From Bacteroidia bacterium (GTDB lineage: Bacteria > Bacteroidota > Bacteroidia > Flavobacteriales > Flavobacteriaceae): 45,524 bases of DNA. Of the stretch, positions 35,909-44,581 are shown in pieces. The stretch lies in assembly GCA_030429955.1 (NCBI GenBank), contig JAUIGO010000021.1:1-45524 (forward strand), in the 5' to 3' direction. Each line of letters opens with the position of its first letter. Within the stretch, counting starts at the first letter, position 1. A program made the translations under genes and the position numbers. The notes beneath the pieces were generated by a model. It made no database searches. It saw only the letters and a program-made list of their open reading frames with translations, and was not told the DNA's origin.

Positions 35909-36994
35909 TTAATCCATATCAAAACGTACTCCAAGAGAGATGTTGTTTTGTTTAATTGCTTGGTCTTCAAAAATAGGAGAGAGGTCGTACTTAACATACA
36001 AAGCAGTATCACCAAAAGCTACATAGCTACTTAAACCGTAAACTAAACTGGTTGCATTAAAACTACGTTTTATTTTGTCTTTAATGTTTTCTCCATCAAC
36101 AGAATACTTTAGTTTTTGTCTGGTGCCAATATTAAAGCCAGCATAACCACCAAGCCCTATTTTAAATTGATTGTGTGTTGTGTACCTAAAATACGTGTCT
36201 CTATCAATACGTTTTGATGGTCCAAACTCAAAGTGAACGGGAAACACCAGGTTGCTTATAGATAGTTTTGATTTTTTTAATTCAGAAGGAAATTCCTCTA
36301 ACATCGTTTCGTTCCCATCTTGTACAAAGTACATATTGTCTTTTGGTTTTAACCCGTTTATTTGAAATGAGTACCCATATTTAAGTCTTAAAAAATTAGA
36401 GTTTTTAAACACTCGTGTTTTCCAAGCCCAGCCAATTTCAAAGAAACGTGAGCCTCCTAATTTGTATGGTGAGTCGTCAAGATTTTCACCTTCTACAATG
36501 GCGTTGTTTAATCCGAAAGCTAAAACAAAATCGCTAGTTGTACGTCTGTCATACTTTCTTGGTTTGTTTTTCCAGCGTCCAATTCTAAAAAAATTATCCT
36601 CAGAATCTGAGCCACCAATACTTATTCTAAAACCTGGATCGTCGTCATTTGAAACCATTGAAACATCTGTATTGCGCTCTAAAAGCGCAATTTTATTATC
36701 TACAATGGCCAAACGGTTTTCAATGTTTAATGCTCTGTTTTTGGCTGCGTCCTTTTTTAAATTTTCTGCTTCAGAACTTGTGATTTCACCATTTTCTAGG
36801 CGCTTGTTAATAGCTTCAACTTCTTCTTTTAAAAATTCTCGCTCTTCGGTTTTTATTTTTTCTTTGAGCTCTTTTAAAATTTCAATTTTTTCAGAATTGT
36901 TGTTTGTTGAAGTTGTATCCTGAGCATTTATTAGTGCAATGCTAAATAAGAATATGATACTTGCTAAATAAATTGTAATTGTTTTCATCTGCAT
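35909..36994 (-). CDS. Exported coiled-coil and beta-barrel outer-membrane protein
   Basis: A 361-residue protein with a signal peptide (cleavage near LINAQ/DTTS). Residues of about 33-105 are a charged coiled coil (KIEILKELKEKIKTEEREFLKEEVEAINKRL). Residues of about 135-361 are alternating beta strands typical of a small outer-membrane barrel (FVLAFGLNNAIVEG, EIGWAWKTRVF, LRLKYGYSFQING, ISLGVRFDMD), ending in a short strand. The start may be ATG 36994 or 36988. It is the last gene of the operon with the ECF sigma factor and anti-sigma-like gene. It could be a sensor or envelope target of that system. The specific function is unknown. Confidence 0.8.
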   Translation of the reverse strand: MQMKTITIYLASIIFLFSIALINAQDTTSTNNNSEKIEILKELKEKIKTEEREFLKEEVEAINKRLENGEITSSEAENLKKDAAKNRALNIENRLAIVDNKIALLERNTDVSMVSNDDDPGFRISIGGSDSEDNFFRIGRWKNKPRKYDRRTTSDFVLAFGLNNAIVEGENLDDSPYKLGGSRFFEIGWAWKTRVFKNSNFLRLKYGYSFQINGLKPKDNMYFVQDGNETMLEEFPSELKKSKLSISNLVFPVHFEFGPSKRIDRDTYFRYTTHNQFKIGLGGYAGFNIGTRQKLKYSVDGENIKDKIKRSFNATSLVYGLSSYVAFGDTALYVKYDLSPIFEDQAIKQNNISLGVRFDMD

Positions 36995-37128
36995 AATTTT
37001 TAATTGTTTTTAATAGGTCAGATGGAATTCGCCTTTTTAGCATTGAATAGGATCAATGTTAATATTTTGGCTCATTTCATAACTGTTCGTTGTTTGATGA
37101 TTGTTGATTTTGATTTGATGATTTTTTA

Positions 37129-37926
37129 TTAATTATTACGTTCTGCTACAGCAGTTTTTACCGATTCATAACCTGATTTTATGGCGTCAAAAACTTTAGC
37201 TCTAAAGGATTGTTCCAAGTCGTCTTCAACCGATTGAAGCAACGCATTAGCGTCTACCTTATTTGTGGCTTCGTTATAAAGTTTCTGCATGGTGATTTCT
37301 TTTTGAGCCACTTCTAAAAGGGCATCAATCTCTTCAGTTGTAACTTCTTTATTGTCTTTTTGAAGTTGTTGGATTTGTGCCACCACATCTTTCACTTTCT
37401 GATCTTCAAAACTTAAAACCTCAACTGTTTTTTCAATATTTGGTTTTGTTGCATCTGTTGTGTTTGTATTAGCCACAGCAGTACTGTTTGCATCTACTTC
37501 CTTAATTATAGCTTCTTGTTTTTGGTTTACAATCGTCTTTAAAGGTGCTTTATCAATTTGTGTGTTTGTGTTCTTTGTCTGATTGTTTTTGGTTTCAGTT
37601 ATATCTTTCTGCTCAACTACAAGTGTGTTACTTTCTTTTAAAACCTCTTTATTTTGTAATACTTTAGTATCAATTACATTCTCTGTTTTTGTGTCTACAA
37701 TGGTTGGTTCAACAATTTCAGTGTTCGATTTAAAAACAAAGGTTAAGGCCAACAATACACCAACAACTGTTGCAGCAATGCCAAGCCACCAAAACCCTTT
37801 ATTGTTTTGTTTGTCTTCTGCTTTATCTAGTTTATCACTGAGCTTATTCCAAGCATCTTGGCTAGGCTGAATGCTTCGCTTTTCTAGCTTGTCTTTAAGT
37901 TGCTCCTCAAATTTAATTGGTGCCAT
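37129..37926 (-). CDS. Single-pass membrane protein, probable anti-sigma factor
   Basis: A 265-residue protein. A short N-terminal cytoplasmic segment (1-42: FEEQLKDKLEKRSIQPSQDAWNKLSDKLD) is followed by one transmembrane helix (about 45-66: WWLGIAATVVGVLLALTFVF). A long polar periplasmic part is rich in Lys, Thr, Asn and Val and ends in a helical region (ALLQSVEDDLEQSFRAKVFDAIKSGYESV). There is no zinc-binding ASD motif. The topology and the 14-bp overlap with the sigma gene make an anti-sigma role likely, by context rather than by motif. Confidence 0.75.
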   Translation of the reverse strand: MAPIKFEEQLKDKLEKRSIQPSQDAWNKLSDKLDKAEDKQNNKGFWWLGIAATVVGVLLALTFVFKSNTEIVEPTIVDTKTENVIDTKVLQNKEVLKESNTLVVEQKDITETKNNQTKNTNTQIDKAPLKTIVNQKQEAIIKEVDANSTAVANTNTTDATKPNIEKTVEVLSFEDQKVKDVVAQIQQLQKDNKEVTTEEIDALLEVAQKEITMQKLYNEATNKVDANALLQSVEDDLEQSFRAKVFDAIKSGYESVKTAVAERNN

Positions 37927-38488
37927 AACTTGTTTTGTTAAGTTGCTTTATTTGCTGTTGTAACAGCTTACGTGCTTTAAATAATTGCGATTTTGATGTG
38001 CTTTCTGCAATGTCAAGCATCTCTGCAATTTCGCTATGTTTATATCCTTCAATGGCATACATATTAAATACCATTCGGTAACCTTCTGGAAGCTTGTCAA
38101 TGAGTTGCTGTATTTCGTCAACATCAAGTTCTGCATCAGTATAATGGGTTGGTTCATCATAAACTTCCATATCATCAGCTAAAAATTCAAGCTGCTTTTT
38201 TTTACGTAAAAATGAAATGGCTTCTCTAATCATGATTCGTCTAATCCAACCTTCAAAACTACCTTCTGCTTTAAAGCTTTTTAATTGTGTAAACACTTTA
38301 AAAAAACCGTTGAGCATCACTTCTTCAGCTTGGTGTACATCCTTTATATAGTAACGACTAACGCTTAACATTTTAGGTGCATGCATTTGATACAATATAT
38401 GTTGTGCATCACGATGATTGCTAGCAGCTTTTTTAATAAGCTGTTTTTCGTTTTTATACAATTGAATGACTTTCAAAAGCGGATTCAT
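37913..38488 (-). CDS. ECF-type RNA polymerase sigma factor
   Basis: A 191-residue group 4 sigma-70 factor. Region 2 (about 35-105) contains APKMLSVSRYYIKDVHQAEEVMLNGFFKVF and FEGWIRRIMIREAISFLRKK. Region 4 (about 125-185) contains LPEGYRMVFNMYAIEGYKHSEIAEML and STSKSQLFKARKLL. It is the first gene of the sigma/anti-sigma/barrel operon and overlaps the next gene by 14 bp. An ECF-like promoter (GCAACC, 16 bp, CGTC) lies 21-46 bp before the ATG, suggesting autoregulation. Confidence 0.92.
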   Translation of the reverse strand: MNPLLKVIQLYKNEKQLIKKAASNHRDAQHILYQMHAPKMLSVSRYYIKDVHQAEEVMLNGFFKVFTQLKSFKAEGSFEGWIRRIMIREAISFLRKKKQLEFLADDMEVYDEPTHYTDAELDVDEIQQLIDKLPEGYRMVFNMYAIEGYKHSEIAEMLDIAESTSKSQLFKARKLLQQQIKQLNKTSYGTN

Positions 38489-38508
38489 TTATGGCTTCTA
38501 TTTATAAA

Positions 38509-38534
38509 GACGCAAAAGTTGTGCAAAAGGTTGC
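38509..38534 (-). promoter_or_regulatory. Candidate ECF-type promoter of the sigma operon
   Basis: On the minus strand, GCAACC (38534-38529), a 16-bp spacer and CGTC (38512-38509) match the general ECF pattern of AAC at -35 and CGTC at -10. The expected start of transcription is about 10-15 bp before the sigma ATG. Within the spacer, GCAAAAG-TTG and GCAAAAGGTTG form an imperfect direct repeat on the plus strand. Confidence 0.5.
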
Positions 38535-38630
38535 CTGAGATTAAAAATAAATTACAAATATGTTAATAATAAAAAAGCAAATGCTTTAAACAAACTAGGA
38601 ATAAGGTAATTAGGTGTCAATAATAAAGAT

Positions 38631-39608
38631 TTATTTCTTTCTGTCAATTACATAATTAACCATAAGAATCAACGAACTTTTAAATTCGGAGTCTGTATAA
38701 TTGCTTAATAATTGCAACGCTTCTTGTTGAAATTGCTTCATTTTAGTTACAGCATATTCCAAGCCTCCATTGTCTTTTACAAAGGCAATTACTTCTTTAA
38801 CGCGCTTTTTATCCTTGTTATGCTTTTTAATGGAGTTAATTAACCAATCCTGTTCTTTTTTAGAGCAATTGTTTAAGACATGGATTAGTGGCAAAGTCAT
38901 TTTTTGTTCTTTTATATCGATTCCTGTTGGCTTTCCTATTTTTTCTTCGCCATAATCGAATAAATCATCTTTAATTTGAAAAGCCATACCAATGAGTTCG
39001 CCAAATTTCCTCATAAGTTCAACATCATTGCTATTTGGTTTTACAGAAGCTGCTCCCAAGCTACAGCAAGCAGCAATTAAGGTGGCGGTTTTTTGGCGAA
39101 TAATTTCATAATAGATATCTTCTGTAATGTCTAGTTTTCTTGCCTTATCTATCTGAAGTAATTCTCCTTCAACAATTTCACGTACAGCAACTGAAATAAT
39201 TTTAAGTAAATCAAAATCATTATTATCAATGCAAACCAGCATTCCTTTTGATAATAAATAATCACCAATAAGAACAGCGATTTTGTTTTTCCAAAGAGCA
39301 TTTATGGAGAAAAAACCACGACGTCTGTTACTGTCGTCAACCACATCGTCATGTACTAAAGAAGCTGTGTGAATTAACTCAATCACCGAAGCACCTCTAT
39401 AAGTACGTTCACTAACTTCGCCATTATTTACCATTTTGGCTACCAAAAAAACAAACATTGGGCGCATTTGTTTACCTTTTCGGTTTACGATGTAATGTGT
39501 GATTCTATTTAGCAAAGCCACTTTACTAGACATAGCAAGTTGGAACTTCTGTTCAAAAAGATCCATCTCAAATGCTATAGGCTGCTTTATTTGCTCTACG
39601 ATTTTCAA
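38631..39608 (-). CDS. Polyprenyl diphosphate synthase
   Basis: A 325-residue trans-prenyltransferase extending isoprenoid chains, probably for the menaquinone side chain in this lineage. The first Asp-rich motif is DDVVDDSNRRRG (87-98) and the second is DDLFDYG (214-220). Both are intact, with the Lys/Arg diphosphate contacts GKQMRP and KT. The chain length of the product cannot be read with certainty. It is a single gene, with no close partner in the same operon. Confidence 0.92.
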   Translation of the reverse strand: MKIVEQIKQPIAFEMDLFEQKFQLAMSSKVALLNRITHYIVNRKGKQMRPMFVFLVAKMVNNGEVSERTYRGASVIELIHTASLVHDDVVDDSNRRRGFFSINALWKNKIAVLIGDYLLSKGMLVCIDNNDFDLLKIISVAVREIVEGELLQIDKARKLDITEDIYYEIIRQKTATLIAACCSLGAASVKPNSNDVELMRKFGELIGMAFQIKDDLFDYGEEKIGKPTGIDIKEQKMTLPLIHVLNNCSKKEQDWLINSIKKHNKDKKRVKEVIAFVKDNGGLEYAVTKMKQFQQEALQLLSNYTDSEFKSSLILMVNYVIDRKK

Positions 39609-39725
39609 AAAAGAGAATTTGCTTGAAAAATTATAATAACAAACGTACTAAAAAACGAAATGAAAGCCTACTTAATCTTTAGACTTATTAGCTCATAATC
39701 TATAATCACATTTTTAGACCGTTAA

Positions 39726-39755
39726 TTTGTTTGTGCTGAATAAAATATATATTTT
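39726..39755 (+). promoter_or_regulatory. Promoter of the T9SS cargo gene
   Basis: TTTG (39726-39729), 18 bp and TATATTTT (39748-39755, one mismatch to TAnnTTTG) lie about 70 bp before the ATG at 39828. Confidence 0.4.
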
Positions 39756-39827
39756 TACCCTAACTCATGTCTGCGCATGTATTTGGCTATTAAATTGTTA
39801 TGCTATTAACTTTTTAACACAATACAT

Positions 39828-40709
39828 ATGAAAAAAATTACAACTTTAATTTTGGGATTAATAATCTCAACAACGTCTTACGCACAATTAATATCTGAAA
39901 GTTTTGATGATATAACAACTTTACCTGGCGATGGCTGGAGTCAAATAAATGTTAGCTCTCTTGCAGGTTCAACAGATTGGTTTCAGGGAAATGATGCCGT
40001 TTTTCCTTCAAACTCAGGTGGAACAACTGCATATATTGCTGCTAATTTTAATAATACTGGCGATGGAGCTGGTTTAGAAACCATTAGTAACTGGTTAATA
40101 ACGCCAGTTGTTACAGTACAAAATGGGGATGCAATAACTTTTTATACGCGAACAAGTACTGGAAGTCCTTTTCCTGATAGACTGCAAGTAAGACTTAGTG
40201 ATACTGGAGCGTCTTCAACTGATCCAACAAATGATAGTGATGTAGGTTCATATACAAATTTACTATTAGATATTAATCCAACCCTTGTAACTGGAGTGTT
40301 TCCAGACGTTTGGACGCAACAAGTCATAAACATTACAGGTTTAACAGGAACTACTGATGTTAGAATTGCATTTAGATATTTTGTTACTGATGGTGGTCCA
40401 TCTGGATCCAATTCAGATTATATTGGAATTGACGATGTAGTTGTTACTTCTACATTAGGTACTAATGATTTTGAAAAAAACCAATTGAGTCATTTTTATA
40501 ATAAGAATACAGAAATGTTGCAATTAGAATCATCAATTTTAGCTCTTGGCAAGATTGAAGTTTATAATGTTTTAGGGCAAAATGTACTTAATAAAGCATT
40601 ATCTAATTTTAGCGAAGATGTAAGTTTAGCATCGTTAAACGATGGTATTTATGTTATAAAAATAAAAGTAGGTGATGGCGAAAAAACGATAAAATTACTT
40701 AAACAATAA
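39828..40709 (+). CDS. Type IX secretion cargo with choice-of-anchor J domain and type A sorting domain
   Basis: A 293-residue secreted protein. After the signal peptide (MKKITTLILGLIISTTSYAQ) comes a choice-of-anchor J/cleaved-adhesin-like beta domain (about 22-205: ESFDDITTLPGDGWSQIN, SNWLITPVV, ITFYTRTSTG, VRIAFRYFVTDGG, YIGIDDVVV). The C-terminal domain (about 215-293) has the T9SS type A hallmarks IEVYNVLGQNV, LASLNDGIYVIKIKVG and a Lys-rich end. It should cross the outer membrane by T9SS, consistent with the gld genes in the window. An adhesive or binding role is inferred, and there is no enzyme domain. Confidence 0.9.
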   Translation: MKKITTLILGLIISTTSYAQLISESFDDITTLPGDGWSQINVSSLAGSTDWFQGNDAVFPSNSGGTTAYIAANFNNTGDGAGLETISNWLITPVVTVQNGDAITFYTRTSTGSPFPDRLQVRLSDTGASSTDPTNDSDVGSYTNLLLDINPTLVTGVFPDVWTQQVINITGLTGTTDVRIAFRYFVTDGGPSGSNSDYIGIDDVVVTSTLGTNDFEKNQLSHFYNKNTEMLQLESSILALGKIEVYNVLGQNVLNKALSNFSEDVSLASLNDGIYVIKIKVGDGEKTIKLLKQ

Positions 40710-40725
40710 AATAATTATAAAGCAT

Positions 40726-40766
40726 AAAAAAAAGCTGCTATGGGAATTTCTATAGCATTTTTTTTA
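40726..40766. terminator. Bidirectional terminator between the T9SS cargo gene and rlmN
   Basis: A hairpin around GCTAT...ATAGC with an inner G-C and G-T pair is flanked by an A tract and a T tract. It overlaps the last codon of the convergent rlmN gene. Confidence 0.7.
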
Positions 40767-41807
40767 TGAACCTTTATTTGCCAATTGCCCACAGGCAGCA
40801 TCAATGTCTTTTCCTCTGGAACGTCTAACTGTGACTGTGATATGGTTAGCTTCTAGCATCGAAACATACATGTCAATTGCTTTTGAACTAGCTTGTTGAA
40901 ACTCGCCATCATCAATTGGGTTGTACTCAATTAAATTAACTTTACTTGGGGCAAATTTGCAGAACTGAATAAGAGCTTCAACATCTTTCTTTTGATCATT
41001 AATGCCATCCCAAACTACATATTCATAAGTAATTCTATTCTTTGTTTTTTTATACCAATACTCAAGAGCTTCTCTTAAATCACTTAAAGGAAAGGTTGCA
41101 TTAAATGGCATAATGGAAGTTCTCACTTCATCTATTGCAGAGTGTAAAGATACAGCTAGCTTAAACTTGACGTCATCATCAGCCATTTTTTTAATCATTT
41201 TTGGCACTCCAGATGTTGAAACCACAATACGCTTAGGTGACATTCCTAATCCTTCAGAAGAGGTGATTTTGTCAATGGCCTTAATGACATTGTTGTAATT
41301 CATTAAAGGCTCTCCCATTCCCATAAAAACGATGTTAGACAGTGGTCTGTTAAAATACAATCTACTTTCTTTGTCAATGGCTACAACCTGATCGTAAATT
41401 TCATCAGGATTTAAATTCCGCATGCGTTTTAATCGTGCTGTTGCACAAAACTTACAATCTAAGCTACAGCCTACTTGAGAAGATACACAGGCAGTGGTTC
41501 GTGATTTTGTTGGTATTAAAACGGACTCAACTATAAGTCCATCATGAAGTTTGACAGCATTTTTTACAGTTCCATCAGAACTGCGCTGCATCGTATCAAC
41601 CTTGATATGATTAATGACAAAATTATCTTCAAGCATTTTGCGCGTTTCAATTGACACGTTCGTCATATCATCAAAGTTATGCGCAGATTTTTGCCATAAC
41701 CATTCATAGACCTGATTGCCACGAAAAGCTTTATCTCCTTGCTCTACAAAAAAATCTCTTAATTGTTCTTTTGTTAAAGCTCGAATATCTTTTTTTTGTG
41801 CTGACAT
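40764..41807 (-). CDS. rlmN: 23S rRNA (A2503)/tRNA (A37) C2-methyltransferase
   Basis: A 347-residue radical-SAM methyltransferase. The Fe-S motif is Cys114-Cys118-Cys121 (CSLDCKFC). The methyl-carrying Cys339 lies in the conserved DAACGQLA near the C terminus. GEPLMNYNNV and the FKLAVSLHS block are also typical. It lies 43 bp after queA, with queA's terminator in between, so it may be expressed by read-through or from its own weak start. Confidence 0.95.
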   Translation of the reverse strand: MSAQKKDIRALTKEQLRDFFVEQGDKAFRGNQVYEWLWQKSAHNFDDMTNVSIETRKMLEDNFVINHIKVDTMQRSSDGTVKNAVKLHDGLIVESVLIPTKSRTTACVSSQVGCSLDCKFCATARLKRMRNLNPDEIYDQVVAIDKESRLYFNRPLSNIVFMGMGEPLMNYNNVIKAIDKITSSEGLGMSPKRIVVSTSGVPKMIKKMADDDVKFKLAVSLHSAIDEVRTSIMPFNATFPLSDLREALEYWYKKTKNRITYEYVVWDGINDQKKDVEALIQFCKFAPSKVNLIEYNPIDDGEFQQASSKAIDMYVSMLEANHITVTVRRSRGKDIDAACGQLANKGS

Positions 41808-41814
41808 TGATGTG

Positions 41815-41843
41815 ATAAAAAAGCCTCGAAAAAATCGAGGCTT
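41815..41843 (-). terminator. Terminator of queA
   Basis: The 9-bp perfect stem AAGCCTCGA / TCGAGGCTT has a 5-nt loop and a TTTTTT tract on the minus strand. It lies between queA and rlmN. Confidence 0.85.
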
Positions 41844-41850
41844 ATGTTTT

Positions 41851-42900
41851 TTATATGATTAACATGGCATCGCCATAACTGTAAAACTTATAACCTTCTT
41901 TTATTGCCTCTTGATAGGCTTTCTTTATGAAATCATGACCACCAAATGCAGAGGCCATCATTAATAAAGTTGACTTAGGTGTATGGAAATTTGTAATCAT
42001 ACAGTTAGCAATACTAAATTCATAAGGAGGGAAAATAAATTTATTGGTCCAACCTTCAAATTCATTTAAGGTACCACTAGATGATACTGAACTCTCCACG
42101 GCTCGCATTGCAGTTGTGCCAACAGCACAAATACGTTTTTTGTTTTTTAATGCAGTATTAATGGTAGCTGTTGCAAATCTATCAATAGTAATTTCTTCGC
42201 TATCCATTTTATGTTTTGATAGGTCTTCAACTTCAACAGGATTGAAAGTTCCTAATCCAACATGAAGCGTAACTTCTGCAAAATTGACTCCTTTTATTTC
42301 AAGACGTTTTAATAGATGTCTTGAAAAATGTAATCCAGCGGTTGGAGCAGCAACTGCACCTTCATTTTTTGCAAAAATGGTTTGGTAGCGTTCCTCATCT
42401 TCTGGTTCTACGGCTCTTTTAATGTATTTAGGCAAAGGTGTTTCGCCAAGTTCAGTTAGTTTTTTTCTAAATTCATGGTATGAACCATCGTATAAGAAGC
42501 GAAGTGTTCTACCTCTTGAAGTTGTATTATCTATAACTTCAGCAACCAATAAATCATCATCACCAAAATATAACTTGTTACCAATTCTTATTTTACGGGC
42601 AGGATCAACCAACACATCCCAAAGACGTTGTTCAGCATTTAATTCTCTTAATAAAAACACTTCAATACGAGCTCCAGTTTTTTCTTTGTTTCCATAAAGA
42701 CGTGCAGGAAATACTTTGGTATTGTTAAGTATTAACACATCATCTTCATCAAAATAGTCTATAAGATCTTTAAAGTATTTATGTTCAATGGTTTGTTTTG
42801 CTCTATCTAAAACCATTAACCTTGCTTCATCTCTGTGTTCTGATGGATATTCTGCAAGTAATTCTTCTGGGAGGTCAAAGTGAAAATGAGATAATTTCAT
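41851..42900 (-). CDS. queA: tRNA epoxyqueuosine precursor enzyme: SAM:tRNA ribosyltransferase-isomerase
   Basis: A 349-residue enzyme transferring the ribosyl part of SAM to preQ1 in tRNA, part of queuosine synthesis. Family blocks are present throughout: [69 protein letters not shown] and [17 protein letters not shown]. The length is normal. The start ATG at 42900 follows a well-formed promoter. Confidence 0.96.
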   Translation of the reverse strand: MKLSHFHFDLPEELLAEYPSEHRDEARLMVLDRAKQTIEHKYFKDLIDYFDEDDVLILNNTKVFPARLYGNKEKTGARIEVFLLRELNAEQRLWDVLVDPARKIRIGNKLYFGDDDLLVAEVIDNTTSRGRTLRFLYDGSYHEFRKKLTELGETPLPKYIKRAVEPEDEERYQTIFAKNEGAVAAPTAGLHFSRHLLKRLEIKGVNFAEVTLHVGLGTFNPVEVEDLSKHKMDSEEITIDRFATATINTALKNKKRICAVGTTAMRAVESSVSSSGTLNEFEGWTNKFIFPPYEFSIANCMITNFHTPKSTLLMMASAFGGHDFIKKAYQEAIKEGYKFYSYGDAMLII

Positions 42901-42940
42901 CTATTTTTTATTTCTGTTTAGTGTTAATTTTACAAGATTG

Positions 42941-42972
42941 CAAATATACAATCTGAAAGTAGGCGTTGTCAA
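42941..42972 (-). promoter_or_regulatory. Promoter of queA
   Basis: On the minus strand, TTGA (42972-42969), 20 bp and TATATTTG (42948-42941) fit the -33/-7 pattern, with the -7 element perfect. It lies about 40 bp before the queA ATG. Confidence 0.6.
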
Positions 42973-42989
42973 GTAAATTGGAGGTTATT

Positions 42990-44222
42990 TTAATTTTCTT
43001 TGATTATAAGTCCTATTTGAGACAAATCTCTCCAAAAATCTGGATAGGATTTTGATACTACATCAGCTTTGTTAATGGTTAAATTGGTTTTTAAACCTAA
43101 AGGTGCAAACGCCATAGCCATTCTGTGATCTTTGTAGGTTTCAACAACAATATTATTTTTAAGTTTTTGAACATTTTTTATAGTTAAACTATCTTCTGAA
43201 ATAGAAACTGGTGTTCCGAATTTTTCAATTTCATTTTTTAAAGCTACTAATCTATCTGTTTCTTTTATTTTTAAAGTATGTAGTCCTTCTAGATGGCAAT
43301 TGACGCCTAAACCTAAGCAAGTGACTGCTATGGTTTGAGCTATATCTGGTGCTTTTATTAGTTGGCAGTTTACAGTCTCCAGTTTGCAGTTTGCCTTTTT
43401 AGAAATTATAATCGAATTGTTTTTAAAAACAGTTTCTACACCAAAATCCTTGTAAATGTTTGCTAAGACCGAATCGCCTTGCAAAGATTTCTTTTTGTAG
43501 GATGATAATATTATTTCTGTGCCAATATCACTTAATGCAACAATGCTATAAAAATATGACGCTGAAGACCAATCAGATTCCACAGTTAAGGTTATTGGAG
43601 AAATCCCACTTTTAGCATGTTCAACTGTAATGATATTATTTTTGAATGTTGTTTTAACACCTAATCGATTGAGTAAACTAAGTGTCATTTTTATATATGG
43701 TATAGAGGTTATTTCACCTTCTAGTGTTAATTCCAATCCATTTTTTAAGTTTGGCGCAATTAGGAGTAGTGCTGAAATATACTGACTGCTTACATTGGCC
43801 TTTATGTTTACTTTATTTTTAATGATGGCTTTTCCTTTTATAAGTAATGGAGGAAAACCTTCATTTTTTTTATAACTAATATCTACACCAAGTTGTTTTA
43901 AAGCATCAACCAAAACTTTAATAGGACGTTCCTGCATTCGTGAAGATCCTGTTAAGGTAACTTCTCTTCCTTCTTGAGTAGATAAAAAAGCTGTTAAAAA
44001 ACGCATGGCTGTTCCTGCATGATGAATGTCTATAGTATTAGAATCTGAACTTAATGCATTTTGCATCAGTACAGCATCATCTGCGTTTGATATATTCTGA
44101 ATACCAATTGTAGGGAACAACGCTTGTAATAACAACAGTCTATTAGATTCACTTTTAGAGCCAGTTATTACAATTGGCGATTGACGATTTTTGATTGACG
44201 ATTTTTGAAGTTGAATGTTCAT
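42990..44222 (-). CDS. aroA: 3-phosphoshikimate 1-carboxyvinyltransferase (EPSP synthase)
   Basis: A 410-residue shikimate-pathway enzyme joining shikimate-3-phosphate and PEP. Active-site blocks are visible: ITGSKSESNRLLLLQALFP (substrate-binding Lys/Ser near residue 22), HAGTAMRFLTAFLSTQEG, GSSRMQERPI, APDIAQTIAV, KETDRLVALKNEIEKFG and ETYKDHRMAMAFAPLG. Two tandem-repeat tracts lie inside the coding region, one of 14-bp units near the N terminus and one of 7-bp units at codons 277-288. The latter adds a short unusual peptide (ANCKLETVN) just before APDIA. The frame stays open. It is probably functional. It is downstream of the mazG-like gene, with a palindrome in the gap. Confidence 0.94.
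   Translation of the reverse strand: MNIQLQKSSIKNRQSPIVITGSKSESNRLLLLQALFPTIGIQNISNADDAVLMQNALSSDSNTIDIHHAGTAMRFLTAFLSTQEGREVTLTGSSRMQERPIKVLVDALKQLGVDISYKKNEGFPPLLIKGKAIIKNKVNIKANVSSQYISALLLIAPNLKNGLELTLEGEITSIPYIKMTLSLLNRLGVKTTFKNNIITVEHAKSGISPITLTVESDWSSASYFYSIVALSDIGTEIILSSYKKKSLQGDSVLANIYKDFGVETVFKNNSIIISKKANCKLETVNCQLIKAPDIAQTIAVTCLGLGVNCHLEGLHTLKIKETDRLVALKNEIEKFGTPVSISEDSLTIKNVQKLKNNIVVETYKDHRMAMAFAPLGLKTNLTINKADVVSKSYPDFWRDLSQIGLIIKEN
43359..43393 (-). repeat. Five tandem 7-bp units inside aroA
   Basis: On the coding strand the units read CAAACTG, CAAACTG, GAGACTG, TAAACTG and CCAACTA. A period of 7 makes the coding frame shift through all three phases while five units (35 bp) plus the flank keep it open. 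Such AACTG heptamers resemble intergenic repeats I recall from flavobacteria. Confidence 0.85.
44179..44206 (-). repeat. Two perfect 14-bp tandem units at the 5' end of aroA
   Basis: On the coding strand AAAAATCGTCAATC occurs twice in direct succession, encoding residues of about 6-15. The following GCCAATTG continues the theme. Confidence 0.85.
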
Positions 44223-44230
44223 TTAAAAAG

Positions 44231-44250
44231 ATTCCTGCGAAAGCAGGAAT
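44231..44250. repeat. Dispersed palindrome ATTCCTGC-GAAA-GCAGGAAT, copy 2
   Basis: An 8-bp perfect stem with a GAAA loop lies in the 32-bp gap between the MazG-like gene and aroA. It is the same element as at 18921-18938, about 25 kb away. Confidence 0.75.
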
Positions 44251-44254
44251 TTGT

Positions 44255-44581
44255 TTATTTTAATTTATCATTATTATGATGTCTATCGTGATCTCTTTTT
44301 GTTTTGGCTTTTAATTTTTTATTAAAGGCTTCTTCTAAATTTACGCCTGTTTGATTGGCTAAACAAAGCACTACAAACATTACATCAGCCAGTTCTTCAC
44401 CTAAATCTTTGTTTTTATCACTTTCTTTTTCGCTCTGTTCTCCATAGCGACGAGCTATAATTCTAGCGACTTCGCCAACTTCTTCAGTGAGTTGCGCCAT
44501 GTTTGTAAGTTCGTTAAAATAGCGAACTCCATGAGCTTTAATCCAGTTATCTACTTCTTTTTGAGCGTTTTTAATGTTCAT
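44255..44581 (-). CDS. MazG-like nucleotide pyrophosphohydrolase
   Basis: A 108-residue all-alpha NTP pyrophosphatase-like protein. The metal-binding EExxE...ExxD pattern is visible: EEVGEVARII and DLGEELADVMFVVLCLAN. It probably hydrolyses unwanted nucleotides, though the substrate is unknown. The C-terminal tail is rich in charged residues and His (KRDHDRHHNND). Its start overlaps the end of the upstream membrane-protein gene by 11 bp, so the genes 45524-42990 form one operon. Confidence 0.88.
   Translation of the reverse strand: MNIKNAQKEVDNWIKAHGVRYFNELTNMAQLTEEVGEVARIIARRYGEQSEKESDKNKDLGEELADVMFVVLCLANQTGVNLEEAFNKKLKAKTKRDHDRHHNNDKLK

Noticed and set aside
43359-43393. Frameshift in aroA at the heptamer tract
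   Set aside because: Active-site blocks on both sides are in the same frame, so the tract only adds a short peptide.
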